Shown here piece after piece: positions 18,801 through 26,193 of a stretch of 64,000 nt of DNA; position 1 is the stretch's first letter, and the number at the start of each line of letters is the position of its first letter. The stretch covers positions 1 to 64,000 of the forward strand of contig NZ_FRBL01000007.1 in assembly GCF_900142605.1 (NCBI RefSeq). Direction: 5' to 3'. This DNA comes from Chitinophaga jiangningensis. Lineage in GTDB: Bacteria > Bacteroidota > Bacteroidia > Chitinophagales > Chitinophagaceae. Both the position numbers and the translations under genes were made by a program. The notes beneath the pieces were generated by a model. It ran no database searches and had not been told where the DNA came from. It saw only the letters and a program-made list of their open reading frames with translations.

Positions 18801-19445
18801 GCTTCTGAAAGGATGGTGTGTGGCGAATACGATGAGCTTATTGCGGTTTTTCGCTACTATCTCCGAGACTTTCACCAGCACCTCATCTTTTTCTTTACAC
18901 TCACAATCGTCGTCTACACCGGGTTTATCGTATGGAAACAGCCACCATTCACTATCCATGATGATGAGCGTTACCTCATCGGAGATTTTCACTTCCTCCG
19001 GGCCCGGGCAGCCATCTTTAGGGAAGAAGGTGACATTTGGGAGATGAAGTGAATCCACATATCGTTGCTGGTTGCGGATGGTAGCCCAGCCGTTGGGCTT
19101 ACTTTTTTCCCAGTCGTGGTTGCCGGGAATGATAAAGCCTTTGGCGTTGGTACCGCGTACGAGGTTTACCTGATAATCGAGTATCTGGCGGGCGGTAGGG
19201 TAGCTTTTAGTCAGTGAATCGGGTAACCCTTTAGGATATACGTTGTCGCCCAGAAAAAGTACGGTATTGCGGCTGTCCTGGAGGTCGTATTTGCTGCGAA
19301 CGGCGTCGATCACCGGGTTGCGGCCATTTTCATGCAGTTCACCGGCGTCCCCGATGAGGATAATGCGTTGTTTCACATTACCGGACTGGCCAAATGCCAA
19401 CGCCGGCAACAGGCAGGCAAAAATTAGTGCGTAGAATGCTCTCAT
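15795..19445 (-). CDS. metallophosphoesterase fused to an outer-membrane beta-barrel
   Basis: The 1216-residue protein has a signal peptide (about 1-19). A calcineurin-like phosphoesterase domain (about 25-320) follows, with metal-site motifs IGDAGE, FLGDNVYP, PGNHDW, ATHHPF and SGHDHT. The middle region is unassigned. The last 380 residues resemble a BamA/Omp85-type barrel, rich in alternating strands and ending in YFTLGFKF with the terminal aromatic typical of outer-membrane proteins. This fusion suggests a phosphatase domain held at the outer membrane. The gene overlaps the upstream lipoprotein gene by 4 nt (ATGA type), so the two are translationally coupled. Its substrate is unknown. Confidence 0.85.
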   Translation of the reverse strand: MRAFYALIFACLLPALAFGQSGNVKQRIILIGDAGELHENGRNPVIDAVRSKYDLQDSRNTVLFLGDNVYPKGLPDSLTKSYPTARQILDYQVNLVRGTNAKGFIIPGNHDWEKSKPNGWATIRNQQRYVDSLHLPNVTFFPKDGCPGPEEVKISDEVTLIIMDSEWWLFPYDKPGVDDDCECKEKDEVLVKVSEIVAKNRNKLIVFATHHPFRSYGIHGGYYTIKQHIFPLTDMKPWLYVPLPVIGSIYPLTRGVFGTPEDLPHPLYKDMVKGIEDAMRQHGPIVFVSGHDHTLQLIKDEGNSYVVSGSGAKNNRVKQGSKSLYATCDNGFSVLEVMEDSTVNVQYYLAENLSQPAFTNTLLHYSDFNRLGIKFTQPDTLPAVVTLPADTQYEDVNNFHRWLLGETYRKVWAAPLNFPVLNLRTAKPGGLTILQRGGGMQTRSLRLADTAGVEYAMRSLKKYPLVAIPPLLRETIAREVVQDQISAANPYAPLAVAVLAEAAKIPHTNPTFVYLPKDTALGIYVNDFGNDVYLFEEREPVTGEREKTYNTLKVVDKIQADNDYLVDQKSVLRARLLDNYIMDYDRHDDQWRWFREKHKGVDYYYPVPRDRDQAFFVNNGFLSKIVAAPFLMPQFSGFRPKTKNLNRWNFSTRFFDRSFLNELDEQDWRKQISKFLEKMTDSTLEAAVNAFPDTVKHLVNPYMLNTLKARRSGMEDVMLKYYRFLSKRVYVPATAKDELIQLDRKDDGAVSLNISKISKKGEVQHSVFSRTFQPDVTKELNIYGMGGQDRWVITGNNSTPIRIRFIGGRDTDSYTDSSTTSAGKRIRIYDLKSGKDTFLLHGDQALKLSDKPENIAYERKFFKYDKFLPLLAVGFNKDDGMLLGVGASYQHQAWRKEPFASRHTFAATHALATKAWNFKYLGEWNDVIGNTGIITHVTAKAPNNTINFFGYGNETVFDKSKPGKISYYRARFELYSADVLLHTNFGQKLSLSYGPAVSWYQFNKTENNNRYITDFNNNGLDSASVYHNKGYAGAKVVAQLDTRNNKLIATRGVLWTTTFSGYGGLNNFSNNLAALQSDLSVYLSFNNPDRFVLVTRFGGGKVWGNYEYFQAYSIGGVNNLRGYRNYRFAGEAGVYNNTEVRLKLFDLKTFLLPAGVGLLAFNDIGRVWAPGEKSHVWHDGFGGGLYVAPVNALIVTAVIGHSKEETLPYFTLGFKF

Positions 19446-20290
19446 TTCTTTTTATAAGTGAATTTGAGAATATTGGCTACTCCATCGTACCCGCCTTCAT
19501 TGGAGATATACATATCTCCATTAGGTGCAAAGGCAAGGCCTTCGGGTTGGAGGAACAGCCGGTGTCTCAGGTTGTAGGCTTCCTGTACATGGCCTTCCAG
19601 GTCTGAAATTACCAGCAGCTGATTAACGGAGGCCACAATATACAGCCTATGCTCAATAGGATGTATGGCTGCGGCGCTGGGTTTGAAAAAGCGCATGTCG
19701 ATTCCCGCTAGTTTAGCTATTTCCTTGTCATCCAGCTGAAATACGGGGTCAGATTCAAAAACCATACTGTCAAGCCGGAAGCTGTAGGCACTGGTAACGC
19801 CTAGTTTCTTATCGTCCTCACAATTCTTACAAATGGTTATGATACTGTTTTTGTTCTTGTCGAAGTAGGCAGTTTCAAACTCTTTTTTCCCCTTCTTTCC
19901 AAATTTGTAATGAACGGATGTCACCGAGTCGGTAAACAGGTTGCGGATACGGAAAAGGCTTCCGTTGCTTTTGAGCACGAAAATTCCGCTGTCCGTTTCA
20001 CAGAGGTCCTCGTAGTCGTCATTTTTCCCAAACTTCCAGGTGGGATAGGCTTTGGTTGCTTTTACATCTATTTCGAATATTTTTCCTTCTTCGTCGTTGA
20101 TAGCCAGGATACGGCGCTCGTCCGGATAGAGGGCTATACCGGATATTTCCTGCATAGACTCACGTACCCGGTAACGTACCGGCGATCCCAGGTCGTAGCC
20201 CTGAGGAGAGGAATAAACTTTCTGCGACCTGTCTGAATAGTTACAGGATAGCATAAAAAATAGGAAGAATAGCAGGATTCGTACATCCAT
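19442..20290 (-). CDS. SdiA-regulated-type beta-propeller lipoprotein
   Basis: The 282-residue product has a lipoprotein signal with lipobox LSC (C16). The body fits the SdiA-regulated (YjiK-like) family, a propeller of repeated strands with EISGIALYPDERRILAINDE near the start and FLQPEGLAFAPNGDMYISNE near the end. YjiK-like proteins are secreted and of unknown function. The stop overlaps the start of the metallophosphoesterase-barrel gene, and the pair probably acts together at the outer membrane. It is divergent from the HD-PycTM gene, with 71 nt between the starts. Confidence 0.85.
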   Translation of the reverse strand: MDVRILLFFLFFMLSCNYSDRSQKVYSSPQGYDLGSPVRYRVRESMQEISGIALYPDERRILAINDEEGKIFEIDVKATKAYPTWKFGKNDDYEDLCETDSGIFVLKSNGSLFRIRNLFTDSVTSVHYKFGKKGKKEFETAYFDKNKNSIITICKNCEDDKKLGVTSAYSFRLDSMVFESDPVFQLDDKEIAKLAGIDMRFFKPSAAAIHPIEHRLYIVASVNQLLVISDLEGHVQEAYNLRHRLFLQPEGLAFAPNGDMYISNEGGYDGVANILKFTYKKK

Positions 20291-20361
20291 AGCGATACTT
20301 TATAGCTTAAATTTAACTCAAAAATACAGTAACTTCAGATTGGATTTAATCATCTTCGCAT

Positions 20362-21633
20362 ATGCAAAATACTGCCCTCATAGATGCAGCCAGGGAATAC
20401 ATACTGGCAAAATACAGGGACAATCCGCAACCAGCACTGGTTTACCATAATCTTACACATACGCAGGGCGTGGTAGATGCCGCTGCACAAATTGCTGCGC
20501 ATTACCGCCTCCAGGACGATGAACTGACTGCTGTATACATAGCTGCCTGGTTTCATGATGAAGGATACCTGGAAGGAGATGGCAGCAGCCACGAGGAAGC
20601 AGGCGCCGAAGAAGCGGTACAATTCCTCCGGGAGCATAATGCATCGGAGCAGCTGCAGCAAATGGTAAGCGGCTGTATCCTGGCCACTAAAATGCCTCAA
20701 TCTCCCAACACGCTGATCGAACAAATTGTTTGTGATGCTGATTTATTCCACCTGGGCTCCAAAGAGTACGCCGAAAGAAGTAAGCTGCTCCGCCACGAAG
20801 TGGAGATGGTACACCACAAGGAAGTGGATAAAATCGAATGGCTGAAAAGCAATATCCGCTTCCTCACCCAGCATCAATACTGGACCGACTATGCCCGGAC
20901 ATTACAGAAACAACAGAAAGACGAGAACATTAAACAAATGCAGAAAAAGTTAGACAAGAAACTGGCAGAAGAAGGCCCCGCAGTCAATAACAGCACTCCC
21001 CTGCCCGACGGTACCACCACCCACTTTTTTGTAGAAGAAAAAGAAAAACATAAAGACAAAGATCACAAGCATAAGGAGAAAGAAGAGAAAGCCAAAAAGC
21101 CTGACAGAGGCGTGGAAACGATGTTCCGCATCACAAGCACCAATCACATCCGCCTCAGCTCTATGGCCGATAGTAAAGCACACATCATGATTTCGGTGAA
21201 CTCCATCATCTTATCTATCATGCTGACGTTGCTGATCCGCCGGCTGGAAGACTATCCTAACTTTATCATTCCATCTCTTCTGTTTGTGATTACCTCTGTA
21301 ACTACGGTGATATTTGCCGTACTGGCTACCCGGCCCAATGTAACCAGCGGTACCTTTACCCGGGATGATATTTCCCGTAAAGACGCCAACCTGCTGTTTT
21401 TCGGCAACTTCCATAAAATGACGCTGGAAGAATATGAATGGGGCATGAAGCAAATGATGAATGACGCAGACTTCCTCTATGGCAGCATGACCAAAGACGT
21501 TTATCACCTGGGTGTGGTGCTGGGCCATAAATACCGCCTCCTTCGTATATCCTACAACGTATTCATGTTTGGATTAATTCTTTCTGTACTGGCATTCCTG
21601 GTGGCTGCCATCTTCTTTCCCGTAAAAGCATAA
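20362..21633 (+). CDS. HD-domain phosphohydrolase fused to a Pycsar-type membrane effector domain
   Basis: The 423-residue protein has an intact HD domain (about 1-190) with H33, the H65-D66 doublet and D125 as metal ligands. A highly charged K/E/H-rich linker (about 210-252) follows. The C-terminal domain (about 255-420) has three predicted membrane helices near 274-293, 302-323 and 394-421 and resembles DUF5706/PycTM, the effector of Pycsar anti-phage systems. PycTM proteins disrupt the membrane on sensing cyclic pyrimidine nucleotides. No cyclase gene is near, so this may be an orphan effector or a housekeeping relative. It precedes ppk1 by 7 nt and they are probably co-transcribed. Confidence 0.8.
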   Translation: MQNTALIDAAREYILAKYRDNPQPALVYHNLTHTQGVVDAAAQIAAHYRLQDDELTAVYIAAWFHDEGYLEGDGSSHEEAGAEEAVQFLREHNASEQLQQMVSGCILATKMPQSPNTLIEQIVCDADLFHLGSKEYAERSKLLRHEVEMVHHKEVDKIEWLKSNIRFLTQHQYWTDYARTLQKQQKDENIKQMQKKLDKKLAEEGPAVNNSTPLPDGTTTHFFVEEKEKHKDKDHKHKEKEEKAKKPDRGVETMFRITSTNHIRLSSMADSKAHIMISVNSIILSIMLTLLIRRLEDYPNFIIPSLLFVITSVTTVIFAVLATRPNVTSGTFTRDDISRKDANLLFFGNFHKMTLEEYEWGMKQMMNDADFLYGSMTKDVYHLGVVLGHKYRLLRISYNVFMFGLILSVLAFLVAAIFFPVKA

Positions 21634-21640
21634 GTATATT

Positions 21641-23617
21641 ATGATTCCTTTGTTTAACCGGGATCTCAGCTGGTTGTCATTTAACTTCAGGGTGCTCACC
21701 ATGGCACAGGACCCACAGGTGCCCCTGTACGAACGCATTAAATTTCTATCGATATACTCCTCCAACCTGGATGAATTTTTCAGGGTAAGGATGCCCGCCA
21801 TCCTGGCCGTGAATAAGCTGCTGGAGAAGGAGCCGTTTGCCGGCGGCGATGAATCAGTGACCACCGATACGCTGCGGCAGGTGCTCACAGAAGTAAACCG
21901 GCAGCAGGAAACCTACGGTCGTATACTCGTTACCGGTATACTGCCCCTTTTGAAAGAGAATGGCATTCACCTTTGCTACAAGGAGGAGTTTACCCCCGCG
22001 CAACTGGCTGTTACCCGGGAATACCTGCTAACCACCGTTTTAGCTTACCTGCAACCAGTATGGCTACATGCTGCTGAAAAGAATTATTTTCCGGAGAACA
22101 ATGCGCTTTACCTTGCGGTATCGGTATCTCCCCTGGAAAAACCAGATATGATGGCTTATGTGGTACTGAATATACCTTCCGTACTGCCGCGGTTTTACCA
22201 GCCACCAAAAGAAAATGAATTGTACCAGATCGTTTTGCTGGATGATATTATTCGCTATCACCTTGAATACATATTGCCGGGCTATATGATCAACGGCGCC
22301 TACAGCTTTAAACTCACCCGCAACGCCGAAATGGACATGGATGAGTTTAAGGGTGACATCCTGGAAGAAGTAGAAACGCTCATCCGCAAACGCGAACTGG
22401 GCGTGCCTACCCGCTTCCTGTACGATGCTGAAATGCCACTGCCGCTACAGCAGTACCTGGCCAATATCTTCGACATAAAACCCGAGGAAATGGTAGCCGG
22501 TGGCAGGTATCACAACCTGAAAGACCTGAACGACCTACCGCTGCCAGTGCCTGTTCCAAACGTATTTTATCCGAAATACGCTCCCGTGCAAATTCCGGAA
22601 ACCGCCGCCACTGACCATATCCTTGACTTAATCCAGCAAAAAGACCTGGTGGTGCACGTGCCTTACCAGCGTTATGACTACGTGTTACGCTTCTTTAACG
22701 AGGCCGCTATTGACCCGGATGTACAGGAAATTTATGTAACGCTTTACCGCATTGCCTCCAGCTCTCAAATAGCGCAGGCACTGATTTCTGCTGCCAGGAA
22801 CGGCAAACAGGTGACGGTGTTTGTGGAACTGAAAGCACGTTTTGATGAAGCCAATAACATCCGCTGGTCAAAGCGAATGAAGGAGGCCGGCGTGAAAATA
22901 GTATATAGTATCCCTGGCATGAAGGTACATGCAAAAACGGCGCTGGTAAAGCGCAAACGGGGATATCATTATGACTATTCCGGATTAATTGCCACCGGTA
23001 ATTTTAATGAAACTACTGCACGCTTTTATGGCGACCATGTACTGTTTACCGCGCATGCAGGCATCACCCGTGAAATGGAGCTGTTGTTTATTTACCTGCA
23101 AAGCCGCGAGCAACCGGGGGAATATGGGTTTATACAGTTCAACCACCTGCTGGTTGCCCAGTTTAACATGATCAACCGCTTTACCCAACTCATTGATCGC
23201 GAAATTGCCAATGCCAAAGCCGGCAAGCCAGCTAAAATCACCATCAAGCTCAATAACCTGCAGGAAAAAGGCATGATCGCTAAACTGTATGAGGCAAGCG
23301 ATGCCGGTATACAAATTGACCTGATCGTTCGCAGCATCTGCTGCCTGGTACCATCGCCAAACATACATGTGGTAAGGATTGTAGACAGATACCTGGAACA
23401 CGCGCGCGTGTTTATTTTCCACAACGAAGGGCAGGAAGAGGTATATATTGGTTCAGCCGACTGGATGAACCGCAACCTGCACCGGCGTATTGAAGTATGC
23501 GTACCGGTATATGATCCTGCCATACAGCAGCAGCTGAAAGACATCGTAGCACTGCAACTGGCGGATCCTGCCCATGCACAGACGAACATTACAGGGTATA
23601 TTGCGAAAATGCAGTAA
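21641..23617 (+). CDS. ppk1: polyphosphate kinase 1
   Basis: The 658-residue enzyme (E. coli Ppk has 688) makes inorganic polyphosphate from ATP through a phosphohistidine intermediate. The N-terminal domain starts with NRDLSWLSFN and the SSNLDEFFRVRMPA motif. The phosphorylated histidine is H430 in MKVHAKTALV. The C-terminal domain has the SADWMNRNLHRRIE motif. It lies 7 nt after the HD-PycTM gene and 24 nt before the thioredoxin-like gene, so it is probably part of one rightward operon. Confidence 0.95.
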   Translation: MIPLFNRDLSWLSFNFRVLTMAQDPQVPLYERIKFLSIYSSNLDEFFRVRMPAILAVNKLLEKEPFAGGDESVTTDTLRQVLTEVNRQQETYGRILVTGILPLLKENGIHLCYKEEFTPAQLAVTREYLLTTVLAYLQPVWLHAAEKNYFPENNALYLAVSVSPLEKPDMMAYVVLNIPSVLPRFYQPPKENELYQIVLLDDIIRYHLEYILPGYMINGAYSFKLTRNAEMDMDEFKGDILEEVETLIRKRELGVPTRFLYDAEMPLPLQQYLANIFDIKPEEMVAGGRYHNLKDLNDLPLPVPVPNVFYPKYAPVQIPETAATDHILDLIQQKDLVVHVPYQRYDYVLRFFNEAAIDPDVQEIYVTLYRIASSSQIAQALISAARNGKQVTVFVELKARFDEANNIRWSKRMKEAGVKIVYSIPGMKVHAKTALVKRKRGYHYDYSGLIATGNFNETTARFYGDHVLFTAHAGITREMELLFIYLQSREQPGEYGFIQFNHLLVAQFNMINRFTQLIDREIANAKAGKPAKITIKLNNLQEKGMIAKLYEASDAGIQIDLIVRSICCLVPSPNIHVVRIVDRYLEHARVFIFHNEGQEEVYIGSADWMNRNLHRRIEVCVPVYDPAIQQQLKDIVALQLADPAHAQTNITGYIAKMQ

Positions 23618-23641
23618 ATTACAAGTATAGAAAATTTGATT

Positions 23642-24145
23642 ATGATGAAGTACGTATGGATGCTGATATTGAGTGTAGGATTTATGATACCTGCTGCCAG
23701 CGCACAAACACCAGACCTGCAGCATATTTACAATCCCGAAGCCAATGCCAAAGCCGACATTGAGGCTGCTGTAAAGCAGGCCGCCAAAGAGAAAAAACAT
23801 GTATTGCTGCAAATTGGGGGTAACTGGTGCATCTGGTGCAAGCGCTTCTACAAATTTGTGGAAGATGACTCCACTCTCAAAGCTACCATGGAAAGCAATT
23901 ATGTAGTATATCACCTCAACTACAGCAAGGAAAACAAAAACCTCCCAATCCTGAAGGAGCTTGGTTATCCACAGCGCTTTGGATTTCCGGTGTTTGTAGT
24001 ACTTGACGCCAAAGGTAACCGCCTGCACACACAAAACTCCGGACTGCTGGAATCTGCTGATTCGTATGACAAGAAGAAAGTGGGCGAGTTTTTTAAACAA
24101 TGGGGCCCGGCGGCTTTACTGCCTTCCAATTATGTAAACGAATAA
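23642..24145 (+). CDS. secreted thioredoxin-like protein
   Basis: About 167 residues from the ATG at 23642 (a TTG at 23636 is also in frame). A signal peptide ends near SAQ (residue 22). The thioredoxin fold has the redox motif CIWC (C63, C66) in GGNWCIWCKRF, followed by the cis-proline segment FGFPVFVVLD. This is the thioredoxin_7 or DUF255-like type. It likely acts as a periplasmic disulphide reductant. It follows ppk1 by 24 nt. Confidence 0.85.
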   Translation: MMKYVWMLILSVGFMIPAASAQTPDLQHIYNPEANAKADIEAAVKQAAKEKKHVLLQIGGNWCIWCKRFYKFVEDDSTLKATMESNYVVYHLNYSKENKNLPILKELGYPQRFGFPVFVVLDAKGNRLHTQNSGLLESADSYDKKKVGEFFKQWGPAALLPSNYVNE

Positions 24146-24154
24146 GTATATACC

Positions 24155-24661
24155 ATGGATAATGGCATCACTTACTTTAAAACGGATGCTGTGCAGTCTT
24201 TCATGAGATTTGCACAGCATCCGTTTAAGTTTTCGGCCTTTCTGCTGATGAAGCTACCGGCTGCATGGCTGGCGGGTGTACGACTGGTTTCCGTTTCGGA
24301 ACAGGCTTGTGTAACCCGGGTACCGTATAGATGGCTATCGCAAAATCCGTTTAAATCTACTTACTTCGCCTGCCTGGCTATGGCCGGAGAACTCAGTACA
24401 GGATTGCCCGCCATGATGTATGCACGAAGTACTGAAAAGCGTGTATCCATGCTCGTTACCGGTATGCAGGCCACCTACTTAAAGAAGGCGACCGGCACCA
24501 CCTGGTTTACCTGTGCAGATATACCTGCCATGAAGGCCGCTATAGAAAAGGCTATTGCCACGAATGAACCAACTACCGTCACCATACGTTCTGAAGGTAA
24601 AAATAAAGAAGGCATACAAATTGCCACGTTTGATATTACCTGGTCCTTTAAATCCAGGTAA
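24155..24661 (+). CDS. DUF4442 hotdog-fold protein (possible thioesterase)
   Basis: This 168-residue cytoplasmic protein fits the DUF4442 (YiiD-like) family of hotdog-fold proteins related to PaaI thioesterases. Visible features are FKSTYFACLAMAGELSTGLP, which corresponds to the central helix and active-site region, and the repeated strand segments after it. It is 9 nt after the thioredoxin-like gene. The acyl-CoA substrate, if any, is unknown. Confidence 0.75.
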   Translation: MDNGITYFKTDAVQSFMRFAQHPFKFSAFLLMKLPAAWLAGVRLVSVSEQACVTRVPYRWLSQNPFKSTYFACLAMAGELSTGLPAMMYARSTEKRVSMLVTGMQATYLKKATGTTWFTCADIPAMKAAIEKAIATNEPTTVTIRSEGKNKEGIQIATFDITWSFKSR

Positions 24662-24687
24662 AAAAGTTTAACCAAATACCCTTAATT

Positions 24688-26091
24688 ATGAAGATTGCAT
24701 TTCATGGTGCTGCGCGTACTGTAACAGGTTCCAAGCATCTGATCACCCTGAAGAATGGAAAAAAGATCCTGTTAGATTGTGGTATGTTCCAGGGTATGGG
24801 AAAAGAAACAGACTCCTTAAACAGAGATTTCGGATTTGACCCCACGGAGGTCACTTATATGGTGTTGTCGCACGCACACATCGATCATACCGGGCTTATT
24901 CCCCGACTGGTTAAACAAGGGTTCAGAGGGCCGATTTACTGCACACATGCTACCCGCGATCTGGCGGAAATACTGCTGCTCGACTCCGCAGAGATCCAGG
25001 AAGACGATATCAAATTCTCCAATAAAAAGCGTGCAAAGGAAGGTGCTCCTTACCTACAGCCGCTGTATACCGTAGATGACGCCAAGTTTGCCATCAATTT
25101 TTTAAAGCCGGTGAACTTCAATAACTGGATCACCATTGATCCCGATATACAGGTGATGTTTACCGATGCGGGCCACATCGTGGGCGCTGCGTGTATTCAT
25201 TTACGTATTACGGAGTATGGTAAAACACAGCAAATTACTTTTAGTGGAGATATAGGCCGTTACAACGATGCGATTTTGAAGTCGCCGGCGGTATTTCCCC
25301 AGGCGGATTATATCCTCATGGAATCCACGTATGGCAGTACTTTGCATGCAGATGCTGCTCCTGCTGATGATGAGCTGCTGCGTTATATCCATGAAACCTG
25401 CGTACAAAAAGGTGGTAAGCTGATCATCCCTGCTTTCAGTGTGGGGCGTACACAGGAGTTGCTGTACACGCTCAATAAAGCTCAATTGGCAGGTAAGCTT
25501 CCTAAGGTGGATATCTTTGTGGATAGTCCACTGTCCACAGAAGCCACTGCTGTTACCAAAGCGCATCCGGAAGTGTTTAATCGCCAGGTATCTGACCTGT
25601 TAAAGAAAGATAATGATCCTTTCGACTTTCCAGGGCTGCGTTATGTGAAGTCCGTAGATGAATCCAAAAACCTGAACTTCCGTAAAGAGCCCTGTGTAAT
25701 CATCTCCGCATCCGGCATGGCGGAAGCAGGAAGGGTAAAGCACCACATTGCCAATAATATTGATGAGCAGAGAAATACGATTCTGATTGTGGGTTATTGC
25801 GAGCCGGAATCACTTGGCGGGCGGCTGATGCGCGGTGCGAAGGAAGTTTCTATCTACGGTACTCGTTTTGAAGTGAGAGCAGAGGTGGGTGTGATCAGGT
25901 CTATGAGTGCGCATGGCGACTATGAAGATCTGAGTCAGTGGCTGGCTTGCCAGAATCCAAGAGATATTAAAAAACTCTTCCTGGTGCATGGAGAATATGA
26001 TGTGCAGCAGATTTTCAAGAAATGGTTATTTAAAAAAGGCTTTCTGGATATTGAAATTCCGGATCGTCATTATGAAATCGGGCTTACCTGA
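24688..26091 (+). CDS. MBL-fold/beta-CASP RNA-processing exonuclease-like protein
   Basis: The 467-residue protein has the metallo-beta-lactamase zinc motif SHAHIDHTG (H62, H64, D66, H67), the later ligands in TDAGHIVGAA and FSGDIGRY, and a beta-CASP insertion ending in SASGMAEAGRVKHH. The C-terminal RMMBL region has SAHGDYEDL and LVHGEYD. This is the architecture of CPSF73/YSH1-type nucleases, so it probably cleaves RNA in the cytoplasm. It ends the rightward run from the HD-PycTM gene. Only 102 nt separate its end from the converging LytS-type gene. Confidence 0.88.
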   Translation: MKIAFHGAARTVTGSKHLITLKNGKKILLDCGMFQGMGKETDSLNRDFGFDPTEVTYMVLSHAHIDHTGLIPRLVKQGFRGPIYCTHATRDLAEILLLDSAEIQEDDIKFSNKKRAKEGAPYLQPLYTVDDAKFAINFLKPVNFNNWITIDPDIQVMFTDAGHIVGAACIHLRITEYGKTQQITFSGDIGRYNDAILKSPAVFPQADYILMESTYGSTLHADAAPADDELLRYIHETCVQKGGKLIIPAFSVGRTQELLYTLNKAQLAGKLPKVDIFVDSPLSTEATAVTKAHPEVFNRQVSDLLKKDNDPFDFPGLRYVKSVDESKNLNFRKEPCVIISASGMAEAGRVKHHIANNIDEQRNTILIVGYCEPESLGGRLMRGAKEVSIYGTRFEVRAEVGVIRSMSAHGDYEDLSQWLACQNPRDIKKLFLVHGEYDVQQIFKKWLFKKGFLDIEIPDRHYEIGLT

Positions 26092-26193
26092 TTTCTATAA
26101 ATACAAATCCTTGGTTGGTTCCGCGCTGTACGTTGGTGCGGAACCGTTAATACCCGGATGTATGCTGTATGTCGTGTGTACAACACCGTTAGC

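Noticed and set aside
20362..21633. Complete Pycsar defence operon
   Set aside because: Only the effector-like protein is here. No nucleotidyl cyclase gene lies upstream or downstream, so a full system cannot be claimed.
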